DNA of 64,000 nt from Schizochytrium sp. CCTCC M209059 (taxonomy: Eukaryota; Sar; Bigyra; Thraustochytrida; Thraustochytriidae), in the NCBI GenBank assembly GCA_000818945.1, contig KN805373.1, forward strand, positions 372,001-436,000, read 5' to 3'. The first letter of the stretch is position 1; each line of letters begins with the position of its first letter. Of the stretch, positions 39,393 to 49,500 are shown one piece after another. Below the pieces are notes generated by a model that made no database searches, was not told the origin of the DNA, and saw nothing but the letters and a program-made list of their open reading frames with translations. Position numbers and translations under genes: made by a program.

Positions 39393-41846
39393 ATGACCAC
39401 AAGGCCGAGCTTGCTGCCGGTTGTGCAGCTGATCCTCACGAGCTTGCTGATTCTACTAGCATCCGTAGCAACTCGCGCTGGTGAGACGCAAGGACCGAGA
39501 TTTCCCGCAACTCCGCTCGCGTCGACGGCTGTGGCGAGCGCGCGAAAGACATTTATGGCGGCAAGGGCCAAGGCGCAGTCCGTAGTCGAAACCACGAGGA
39601 TTCTCGAACAGACGGCAAGCGATACAAGCCTACCTGCTACTGTACGGGGCGCCGCAGCTACAGAGCTTGCCATTGCATATGAAAACGTATGGCCCTCGTA
39701 TGCCACGAGAAGTGCGCAGGAAGACCAGTTAGGGCCCTGGAAACTCGGCACGGGTCGCATCGTCATCAGTGACGCTGAGCATCCCCTATTAAACCGCACG
39801 AGGGCTGTCGAGCTGTATGAGCTCGGCGCCGAGCTCGGCAACGAGACTGCGCAGTTTCGCATGGGAACTCTCTATGCGTCCGGTGCCTTAGGTGTCGAGC
39901 AAGACCAGGTGAAAATGGCGCTGCACTACTACTTTGCCGCCGTGGGTGGCAGCATACACGCCCAAATGGCTCTTGGCTTTCGCCATAGTATTGGTCTCGG
40001 CGTGCCCAGAGATTGCAAGACAGCGGTGCTCTACTACGAGCTTGCCGCTAACACGGCTGCTGACCAGATCGAAAGCGATGGCGTCGGGCCCCTCAATGAA
40101 CGCGAGCGTCTCAGCCTCGATCAAAAGTCGCACTCGTACACCGGTCGTCGCGCGGTCCGCAGCGAAGACGAAGAGATTGTCGACTACTACAAGCACGCCG
40201 CCGAGAAGGGAGACCTTGCTGCGCTCGTGGCGCTTGGCCAAATTTACTTTTACGGCGCGCGCGGCGTTGAACGTGACCATGAAACCGCGGCCATGTTTTT
40301 CCGGCGTGCTGCTGCGAGCGGAGACCCGCTCGCGCAGGCGACGCTTGGCCATATGCTCGTCAAGGGCATGGCGGTGGAGCGGGACCTCAAGGCCGCCTAT
40401 GAGAACTTTAGCGCTGCGGCCGAAGCACACTCCGCCGCCGGCAAAAATGGCCTGGGGTACATGTACCTTTATGGCTTGCACGTGAAGCAAGACCGTTCGC
40501 GGGCCACAAAGCTGTTCGAGGAAGCTGCCGAAATGGGGAATGCAGAAGCTCTTTACAATGCTGGTGCCCTTTTCGCCACAGGCACCGGGGCGCGTCGCAG
40601 GAATTACCCAATGGCCCTCAACTACTTTCAAGTGGCTGTCCAAAAGGGGCATACGCTGGCCATGCACAAGCTTGCGCAAATGAACCTCCACGGTATTGGT
40701 ACGCCTCGCCAGTGCGAGAATGCCATGCATCTTTTCAAGGCAGTCGCGGAGCGTGGTGATCCTGTTCAACTTCTCTCGCGTGCTTTTGTGCTCTGGAATT
40801 CGTATGATGACATTGACAGTGCTCTTCACATTTACATGGTCGCGTCCGAGCTCGGATATGAGGTTGCACAAAGTAATGCTGCGTGGCTACTTGACTATGG
40901 CGCCGACATTCGCGGCAGCGTCCAACGACCCGGTGCATCTTCCCCAGTAAAACCAAGTCAAAGTCCTTCCGCGCAGCAGTCATCGAGTGCAACGTCAGGA
41001 CAAGTCGATGATTTCTTCTCGACAGGCTCTCATGGACGAGTTCTTCCCTTCCCCCTCTCCGTTTTGCAAGATATAATTGACATTGTGGACCAGTTCTTAC
41101 GATTTAAAGAGCCCTCCAGCAGGTCATTAGACGCACTGCGTCTCTACGAGCTCGCGGCCGAGCAGGAAAATGTCGATGCGCGCCTCAAAATTGGTGACTA
41201 CTATTACTATGGACTCGGGGGTATGGATGGCCCAGACTTTGAGTTGGCTGCTTTTCATTACAAATTGGCATCGAAACGACGCAATGCGCAGGCTATGTTC
41301 AATCTTGGCTTTATGCATCAGCATGGCATAGGCCTCGATCGGGACTTTCATCTCGCGAAGCGTTATTATGACCTTGCAGAAACTGCTGACGCCGACGCCA
41401 AGGTCCCTGTTTCGTTGGCTCTTAGTGGACTTTGGATGCATCGAATCTATCGTGCGATCGTCTTTGGGGAGACTTCGACAAATCTCCCAGCTGTTGTTCC
41501 AACGCTCGCTCGATGGTACGCCTTTCTGCAGGGCAGCCCTGCGCCACACCATGGTGCGTCCTCGGCGTCACCAGACACAGCAGGAGTTTCTGCCTCGACG
41601 CCCTTGTCTTCGTCACAACAAGCTGCGCAGCACGGTGAAACTCCTGCTGCGCCTCTGTCCTCGCAAGCCTTTGATGCGCTGGCCACGCTTGCGGAACTTG
41701 AGGACGATACTGTCGTTGCCATTGTTCTCTCCATTCTACTGGTCATTGTTCTCATGCTTCGATCTCGCGATCAGCAGCGCAGGGCCTTGCACAGGCGCCT
41801 TCGTCAGGCCGCTGCGGCATCAGATCAACACCCGCACCAGGACTAA
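39393..41846 (+). CDS. HRD3: Hrd3/SEL1L-like ERAD adaptor with Sel1 repeats
   Basis: The protein has 817 residues. An N-terminal signal peptide (hydrophobic core LILTSLLILLASVA, ~12-28) precedes a lumenal region packed with Sel1-like repeats (A-x-Y/L-x-LG-x-Y/M-x-G-x-G-V-x-x-D). Early repeats carry the Hrd3/SEL1L signature ALGFRHSIGLGVPRDCKTAVLYYELAAN. A second block (DALRLYELAAEQENVDARL, MFNLGFMHQHGIGLDRDFHLAKRYYD) follows a Ser/Pro-rich linker near 505-545. A single C-terminal transmembrane helix (VVAIVLSILLVIVLM, ~773-789) is followed by a short basic cytosolic tail. Hrd3/SEL1L stabilises the Hrd1 ubiquitin ligase in the ER membrane and receives misfolded lumenal clients. Layout and length match the family. 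Confidence 0.9.
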   Translation: MTTRPSLLPVVQLILTSLLILLASVATRAGETQGPRFPATPLASTAVASARKTFMAARAKAQSVVETTRILEQTASDTSLPATVRGAAATELAIAYENVWPSYATRSAQEDQLGPWKLGTGRIVISDAEHPLLNRTRAVELYELGAELGNETAQFRMGTLYASGALGVEQDQVKMALHYYFAAVGGSIHAQMALGFRHSIGLGVPRDCKTAVLYYELAANTAADQIESDGVGPLNERERLSLDQKSHSYTGRRAVRSEDEEIVDYYKHAAEKGDLAALVALGQIYFYGARGVERDHETAAMFFRRAAASGDPLAQATLGHMLVKGMAVERDLKAAYENFSAAAEAHSAAGKNGLGYMYLYGLHVKQDRSRATKLFEEAAEMGNAEALYNAGALFATGTGARRRNYPMALNYFQVAVQKGHTLAMHKLAQMNLHGIGTPRQCENAMHLFKAVAERGDPVQLLSRAFVLWNSYDDIDSALHIYMVASELGYEVAQSNAAWLLDYGADIRGSVQRPGASSPVKPSQSPSAQQSSSATSGQVDDFFSTGSHGRVLPFPLSVLQDIIDIVDQFLRFKEPSSRSLDALRLYELAAEQENVDARLKIGDYYYYGLGGMDGPDFELAAFHYKLASKRRNAQAMFNLGFMHQHGIGLDRDFHLAKRYYDLAETADADAKVPVSLALSGLWMHRIYRAIVFGETSTNLPAVVPTLARWYAFLQGSPAPHHGASSASPDTAGVSASTPLSSSQQAAQHGETPAAPLSSQAFDALATLAELEDDTVVAIVLSILLVIVLMLRSRDQQRRALHRRLRQAAAASDQHPHQD

Positions 41847-41909
41847 TGTAAGCTGTGAAAAAAAAAAAACCAGAAAAAACACTACTGGAATATTTTCCTT
41901 TGTTTATTG
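41847..41909. other. 63-bp tail-to-tail spacer
   Basis: The two stop codons are only 63 bp apart, with an A-rich run just after the HRD3 stop. The 3' untranslated regions very probably overlap. Confidence 0.5.
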
Positions 41910-42869
41910 TTAATCTTGCTGTAGGCCTAGGCCTAGCTGGTTTCGGAAATCATCAAGGGACATGAAGAAAGCATCTTCCCCTGCACCTTGACCCATGTCT
42001 TCTTCATGTTCCAGTAATAAGTCACTATGGTTCTTCACAGTCGGCGGTGACGGCGGAGCCTGCATTGAACGTGCTGGTGTTATATTGTTTTTGGCGTCTC
42101 CCGCTGAGATGAGGTCTTTACCAGGCTTAGGGATGTCAACCTTTGGTGGTGGAATACTTTCAAATTTCGATGCCTCGTTGTGGCTCTTCGTTGCGTGGAA
42201 CGGGCACCAGACAGATGGCCCATAGCAGTGCGGGCATCTCGCAAGTCGCTCGCTCTTGTACTTGGAAGACACCGCTTTGCTACGAGCTGCTGCGGCGCTC
42301 GTCACATCAACGCTGGCTCCGTCCACAAAGACCTCTGCAATTTGTGAATCGAGAGCCTCCTTCTTGCGCTTGATTTCTTGAAATGTCGTGAGTCGGGAAA
42401 GAAATTTCTCGATCATTTCCTCCCGCTCAGCACGGCTCGGCGGCGGCCTGAACTCGGGTAAATATTCTTGCCTCTCCTCTTCGTAGTCCATGTCCGCGCT
42501 TCTGTTTCGACGTTTGCTGTTTGCCATTAAAGTTCTGAGTGGTCTCCCAAGAATTCCACGTGGCCGGCGCGGTGCTATGCCGAGCTCTCGCTCCAATTCT
42601 TCGTCGGAAATCTCATCATCTATAGCTTTGCTAGCTCGTGGCGTTCTGTGCGCGCGAGGTTGCCTCGGTTGACTGCATTTGCGCTGGCGCGCCACCTCTC
42701 GAGATGTTCTCCTCTGCCGATCTCGCTTTGACCGCGTCACATCCTCCGCGTGCTCTCCAGCATTCTTTGCACCTTGCGCAGCGTCCGCGTTCGTGTCCGT
42801 AGCGGCGACCTTCGTCGTTTCCCGCTCGAATGCGGAACCAAAGGCACGTGGCCGCGCAGTCAGTCGCAT
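41910..42869 (-). CDS. Unrecognised charged protein with a CxxC...CxxH motif
   Basis: The protein has 319 residues from ATG 42869 (the frame above starts at GTG). The N-terminal third is Arg/Ala-rich. The sequence DDEISDEELERELGIAPRRPRGILGR is followed by a predicted helical segment (REEMIEKFLSRLTTFQEIKRKKEALDSQIAEVF). A short CPHCYGPSVWCPFH motif (~209-222) could bind zinc. A Pro-rich linker leads to an acidic helical end (AGEDAFFMSLDDFRNQLGLGL). There is no signal peptide or membrane segment. Composition is normal for a real protein, and its stop lies next to the HRD3 stop. No family assigned. Confidence 0.65.
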   Translation of the reverse strand: MRLTARPRAFGSAFERETTKVAATDTNADAAQGAKNAGEHAEDVTRSKRDRQRRTSREVARQRKCSQPRQPRAHRTPRASKAIDDEISDEELERELGIAPRRPRGILGRPLRTLMANSKRRNRSADMDYEEERQEYLPEFRPPPSRAEREEMIEKFLSRLTTFQEIKRKKEALDSQIAEVFVDGASVDVTSAAAARSKAVSSKYKSERLARCPHCYGPSVWCPFHATKSHNEASKFESIPPPKVDIPKPGKDLISAGDAKNNITPARSMQAPPSPPTVKNHSDLLLEHEEDMGQGAGEDAFFMSLDDFRNQLGLGLQQD

Positions 42870-43505
42870 CGAGTGAGCGCCGTGCAAGTTATTCTTCGTT
42901 TGTTCATTCGCGACTCGAACATCACGCACGCCCTTAGCAGCTGGCTAGTCAAACGATAGCCGTTACAGGACTTCGCGACTCGGCCAGTCTCACTGGCACG
43001 GGCAGTCCCCGTGATAATGGCACGCCAGCGTCGGCGCGACGTGAATAGGAATCGGGCTAGACTCGTATAAGCTCCCAAAGGTCCGCGACATTCAATCCCA
43101 AGCATAAGAGAGGGACTTGTAGCGTCGACAGATGAGCTCAGGTAACCCCCCAAAATAAGGCTCAAGACCGACGTGCAAAGAGCCTCAAGGCAACAAAGAG
43201 CCTCAAGGCGAAAATGGCCCTACTCGTCCGACCAACCGATCGACGAATCGGCTGGCCGACACATGAATGATGAAAGATTGCCAAATCTTGAATTTATGAT
43301 TGGTATATACTAGGTATTGGATCGTAAAAAAGATGTGGGAGAGCAGAAAAAAGATACACAGGCACAAGGAGTTCTTCCCAAATGAATAATCTTTTTCCTT
43401 GTGACTGGGACTCACCAGTCTCGGTTGCGGGTTGAAGCTGTTTGATTTGATTTGATTTGATTTAATTTAATTTATTCTTTAGGCTTGTTAAAATTGAGAT
43501 GACAT
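42870..43505. other. Intergenic spacer downstream of the giant gene
   Basis: This lies between two minus-strand genes. It contains a TTGAT pentanucleotide array at 43439-43476 immediately after the giant gene's stop, and A/T-rich sequence that may carry its 3' end. Nothing coding seen. Confidence 0.5.
43439..43476. repeat. (TTTGA/TTTAA)n pentanucleotide array
   Basis: About seven units; the last two read TTTAA. It is close to the stop of the giant gene, so probably in its 3' UTR. Confidence 0.9.
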
Positions 43506-46500
43506 CTAGCGCTTGTTGTTCGTCAACGAAGACGTCGATTTGAGTCGCAGACAAACGGCCAAGCAGAGCATCTCCTCAGCATGGTCACCGCTCTGATACA
43601 CGCTGATTGCCTTGCGACGAAGCTCGCGGTTCCATTCGTCTCTCCACTGATACTGGGCTGTCCTCTGGCTTCCCTTGCGACCCTTTTGCCGCCGTGGTTT
43701 AATGTTGTGGTCCTCGACCTCGGACTCCTCATCACCGTCATCGTAGTCAATGTCATAAACTCGCTTTGGCTTGCCCTTGACCATTCTCACATCGTGCACG
43801 CGCGAGATACGTCCAGGGTAAAATGTTCCGCCGTGGTACCGAGCTTTAATGAGCTCGCCGACAATGTACTCCTTGGCCTTTTGTGGCGGCTTGGTCAGAT
43901 CCATAAAGATGGGCGCGTGCTTGTCGACTTGGCGGACCCGGTCGGCAAAAGACAAACCTGGAGGCTTGCCCAGACCATCCTTATCAAAGCCCGGCACACG
44001 CATCACGCCGTCTTCGTCCTCCTTTTCCGGGGCCCACAGTTGTGTGACGATGCTGTTGAAGTGAGACTCGGATTCAAGCGCCGCAAGGGCGTCTTCCTCG
44101 GACGTGACGAGCTTCACACGAACCCCGGTCTTGCGCATGTTCGAAATAATTTTCTTCTCCTCTCTAGACGCAGGTTGAATGCGGTACCACAAGATGCGTT
44201 TCTCGGACTTGGAGCGCAGCTCCTTCGACAACTCACGGACCTTGTCCTCGTTTAGCGCGCGGTTTGCGATCACGAGTCTTCGAACTGAGCCTCCGCGCAT
44301 GCTTCGTTGTTGCGCCCCGCCAAACAGAGATACCTGATGCTGGAGCTCCAACTCGTCGGCGTTCAGGTCTGTGAACTTGCACGAGCTGACGCCGTCCACG
44401 TAGGTCGTCATCGAGCGCTCGCTACCATTCACGACAATTGTCACCACGTGCCAAGAGCCACCCGTCATAGCGCCTTGCCACGGCTCTGCATCCTTGGCAG
44501 ACTTTTGTCCCTTCTCGTCTTGATCGTCTTCGTCATCCAGAGCGTCCAAGTCCTCGTCATCATCGTTCTCTTCGTTCTCGGAGTGATCGTCATCGCTGTA
44601 TTCTGGCTTCTTCTTCTTCTTGGATGTCCGCTTCTTCTTCTTTGCTGGCTCCTCCTTTTTCCGCGGAGCTTTCTTGTGCTTCTTTTCCTTCTTCACGTCT
44701 TCCTTCTCTACCACAGCCGAGCCCTTCTTCTTCTCTGCCTCTTCGGTGGCGCCATCTTCGGCGTCGTCTGCTGGCTCTGCTTCTGCATCCTTGCTTGATG
44801 ATTCTGTGGCGCGTGAATCAACGACGATAGCGTTGTCGTCATCCTTTGAATTGGAAGAGGCCTCCGCAACGCCCTCGGAGAGTCCTTCGCCAGCTGTAAC
44901 AGCGACATCCTTGACTGTGTCTTCCTCCTTGACTGTGTCTTTGCCCTTGGCGACATCCTCCTCCTCGTCCTGCTTGACGGCGCCGTCCTCCTGCGTAGTG
45001 GCCGTTTCTGTAGTTGCCCGCGTCGACGTCGCTTCCGACGTCGCTTCCGCCTTCTCATCCTTTCCAGTTTCGGCCTTCCCGGTGGCGGACTCCTCGGGAT
45101 CCTTGGGCGTGATGGGGTCAAGTTTCGGCATTGCAGCACTTCCGTTGGTCACCCTGCCGGTCTCGTCAATAAAGACATTGGCCTTGTTTCGTTTCCGATT
45201 GTGATGGCGTCCCGTTTGCGGGGCAGAGGCAGAAAACTTGGCAAGCGCGTGCTTGCCGCCCTTGGCAGGAAGACTGTCAATGCGCACATCAAACATGATC
45301 GTGAAATTTGCAGGGCCCGATGCATGACCAGGAGAAACAGTTGTGGTGTCCTTTACGGAATCCTTCGTCGTCGTCGTCGTCGTCGTTGCCGTCTCCCCGT
45401 TCTCCTCCTTCTCCTTTTCCTCCTCAGAGATAAGGGAGCTATCCGTAATAGCGGTGGGGACCTGCAGCGAGACGCTGCCGCCTGCAGCGCAATTGAAAAA
45501 GGTTGTCTGCTTGGAAAGATCTTCTCGCGCGCGCTTCTTCTCTTCGCTCGCGGACGCGTGGCACCGCGAGCACAGAAAATAGCTGCATTCGTAGTTCGAG
45601 CACTCGTAGCGCACATTGTTACGGACACCGCAAGTGCTGCACTTCCGCCAAGAGTACCACGTCGTCCGCAACTCGTGGCCAAAGCGGCAGCGCTGCTTGT
45701 TTGCAGTGATTGCATCCGAAGCACGCTCGGTGGTGACATGTGTGAGCTCCTGAACAAAGCGCCCGTGGCCCGACGCTGTCATACGCAACGGCCGCTCATT
45801 AGATACAAAAGAATACTCGCAGAGCATGGCGTTCTCATCCTTGGCTTGGGGCCCTTCACCGCCATCGCTGGTCGAAGAGGACAAGGGCCGCAAGAGCGGG
45901 TTGGCTCCTCCTTCGCGCGACTTGCTGGCCTCGAGCTCCTCCTCAAAGACTTTAATGTCAAAGGCGCGGTTATAAGCCTCGCGACGAATACGCTCTTCCT
46001 CCAGACGCTGCATTTCTTCGCGAGCACGCTTCACCATTACCTCACGCAGCACGTCGGCGCCGTAAGGCTCGACCAAAGGCTTTGCGTGCGGCAGGCTTCC
46101 GTCCACCTGTGGGACCAGCTCGCGCTCCTCCTCATCTTCTTCGACGATGCCCGCGGCCTCCTCCTCGCCTTCCAAAAAGACAATGTACTCCTTATAGTCG
46201 ATCATCCCGTCGCCATTGCAATCCGCAACGCTAAACATGTCCACCACATCGTCGGGCGTCAAGTTGGGAACCCCGAGCCAGCGCAGTGCGCCATAAAACT
46301 CTGCAGGTCCAAGCAGGCCATTGTCGTCCGAGTCAAAGGCCGTAAAGGCCTCCCACTCGGTCAGCCGCTTGCTGCGAATTGACTCCCGCACAAAGACCGC
46401 CTGGGCACGCTGCTTGAAGGCGCACCACTCGTCCGGGACGGAGAAGATCTTGGCGAGCGGCGTTTCGCTCCACTTGCGATCCATGCGTCGCTTGCATCCC

Positions 46501-49500
46501 ATTGTCTGCAGGAAGAAGAGCTCACGAGCATGCACCGAATTGCGCTGCAAAGCGCACAGCAAGACGTTGAGATCCACAGAGCGAAAGTGCATGTTGCAGT
46601 CAAGGAAGCGCGCGCATGTGTGAGCCATGGCGGCCTGAAAGTTCGGCGCGAGCGTGTCAAATGCAACGCCATCGGCCACGCGCCATCGCCGCGAAGCGTC
46701 CAGAACCATGCCATACTCTACTTGAGCGGCTTCCGCGGCGGAAGTTGGATCGCTAGGGCTTGCCTCGGCGACACTGCCAATCCTGCCGCTCGACTTCCCG
46801 CTCGCTGGAGCTGTCAACGTCGTCGCCTCGTCGAGACCATCGAGACTGCTACTTCCGTCGCCGTCTGCGCCCACGAGCTCGTCTCGCTTCGCAGCCTCCG
46901 AGGACCCCATCGTCGAAAGAGGGGTGTATCGCAGCGCAATTTCCGTATCGCTTCCTGTGATGAGCACATCCTCCTGCGCGGCACGCAAATGAAGGATGCG
47001 ACGGATCGTTTCGGCTTCTGCCAGCGAGACAATTACATAATTACGCCCATGCTCCACGGAGCGCAGACGGCCGCGCGTGAGCAGACGGCGCAGATTCGCG
47101 AGCGTCAGGGTGCTGCGACCCGTCCCGAACTCTGCCATCACATCCGCGACTTCGACTTCGGACAGTCGAATGTCCGTGGCTGCACGCACGGCCTGGATGA
47201 CGTCTTCGGCACTCAGCTCGCCCGTGCGAACCGACAAGAGTTCGTAAGCCTTTTTCAGCGAGCGCTCTGCCTCCCCCTCGATGGGGTGCAATGCAGCGCT
47301 TTCTTCGGGCCCAAGGGGCGTGATCTTGGCCACAGAAGGGGCCCATTCGAGCACCATGACCACGTTCTTCACGCGCCTAAGACCGTTCCAGTTCGGGTTA
47401 AAGTAGTTGCGCGAAAAGTACATAAAGTCCGGGAACTCGAGCGGCTCCTGGTGGCGGAGCTTAAAGTCTGAGAGCGGATAGAAAGGATAGTCCTCATCCA
47501 CGGCAGCTGCGCGTGCCGCTGCGCGCGCCTTGGGATCCAAGGCGTCGGCATTCTTGACACGCGCGGGGTCGCGCGAAAGCAGCCGAAATGGCCACGATCG
47601 TGGATGCTCATCGGCGCGCGAGTACTCGCGGTCCACAAACTTTTCTACCTCAATTTGCTGGTCACGCTTGGCGCGGACTTCCTTTTCTTGCTCCTGCTCC
47701 TGCTCACGCTCTTGCTCGGACTCCAGCTTTTGCTCCGAAGTTTCTTGCGAGGTCCCCGAATACTGCTTCACCTCGTGCAAGACGTTGCGACCAATCTGGC
47801 GCTCTGTATCAGAGAGAATGAAGTTGTCGTGATCTTCAATCATGTTCTCAAGTCGTTTGCTAAAAGGAAGTGGGTCTGGGACATTTCCTTCGAGGTCAAA
47901 GTCCACGCTCTCTCGGAATACATCGAGCGCTTGCCGTGAATCGTCTGCAGACTCAAGCTTCACAGCCTGCTTGCGCATGAGCTGCTTGAGCGCGTTCTTG
48001 CGATACACATTGGAGATGTTCTGCATGCATAACATGCTCCACTGCACCTGCTCGGACCGCATTGAGTTGATGACGAGCCACGCCACAATATCGACCAGCG
48101 TCTTGTCTTCGTCCGTGCTCGAATAGGTACCGGCTGTAACCCCAGCCGCCTGCAGCTCGCGCTTCATCAGCTCCTGAACCTCGGGGATGATGTACGCGCA
48201 GATTGTTTGACCCTTGCCGATACCACGCATCCGAAAGGCGCCCTGCACATAGTCGCGAAAGACCATGTCTTTACCGAGTGTAATCACCGCACGCGCATTG
48301 ACAACGTGCTTGATATCCATACCAGTGGTATGGATCTGGTCATAAAAAGCAAAGCGACGCTCGAGCGGCACACCGCACTGGTCGGCGCTGATCACACGAC
48401 CCGTTGCGCGCACCAGCACCTGCTGCTTGTCGTCATCGTCCAGAAACACTACGCCATCGCACCATGAGAGACCCAAGTTCAGCAGCGCGCGTGCGACTTG
48501 CTTGTTCGAGTAGCCCGTGATAAGAGCGCCCGTGTCGATGAGCGCGTGGTACCGCGGAGACTCGGCTTGAGCAATACCCTTGAGGAGATCCTCCACATTC
48601 CAATTTGACTTGATGTACTCAAAGCTCGTCGTGTCCCCATCCAAGACTGTACTAAGCATCTTGCCGTCGTCTCCTGTCTCGTAGTCGCAGCGCCCAAGTT
48701 CTTTCGGGAGAAGGTCACTCGGGGTTCCACTGAAGCCGACACGACGACCGAAAAGCATTTCGCCGCCGACGGCTTGGCCCGAGGCGGAGATCTTCACCTT
48801 TTGCGAACGCATGTGCGCAGGAAGCACCGTGTGGCTCAAGTAGTGGTGGATTACAAGCGGCTCGAACTTCCAAAGCTTGTAAAGCTTTTGCATTTGCTCG
48901 CGGTTGCTCTTTTGAAGGTACTTGAGCTGGACCACCTCCTTTTCTTCCGCCTCGATGCGATCTCGTGCGGCAGTCACCGTTGCTGTCGCCCTCGCTTTCT
49001 CAGACGTCGCTTCAGGTCCACCCCCACGAGGCTCCGCAAATGCAGACCCAGGTGTCGCTCCACCGGTCCCAAAACCAATGCCAGAGGCCGCCCCGGTCGC
49101 CGGCGTTGCGGCGCCAGAGCGATCGCGGATCCCGCGCAGTGTGCCACCAGATTCGGAGACCCACTGCTCGTAGCGCTGACTCGATTTGCGTTCGCGCGCA
49201 GGCCCGATTTCGCGCGCAAACTCCGTGGTCATCTCGTCCACGACCGTCTCAAAATCCGACTCGCGAAGACCGCTGTAGCGATACCCCAGAATCGTCAATC
49301 CGATGGTAATGTCCGGATGGGCGAACTCTGACGAGGAGCTTGGCACATCCTTGCCTACGAATGGAACGGCCAGCTTGAGACGCGAACGCGGCATGAGCGG
49401 GTCCTCTTCGAGTGCACGCTTGCAGTCCTCATCGTTAAGCAAACCAAAGGAGACGCGGTTAATCTTGCCCAGACAGTGGGGCAAGAACGTGCGAAGCCAG

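Noticed and set aside
45201..46382. 393-residue plus-strand frame inside the giant gene
   Set aside because: Antisense shadow. The minus strand encodes the zinc finger, EF-hands and LamG-like region with recognisable residues at the same positions.
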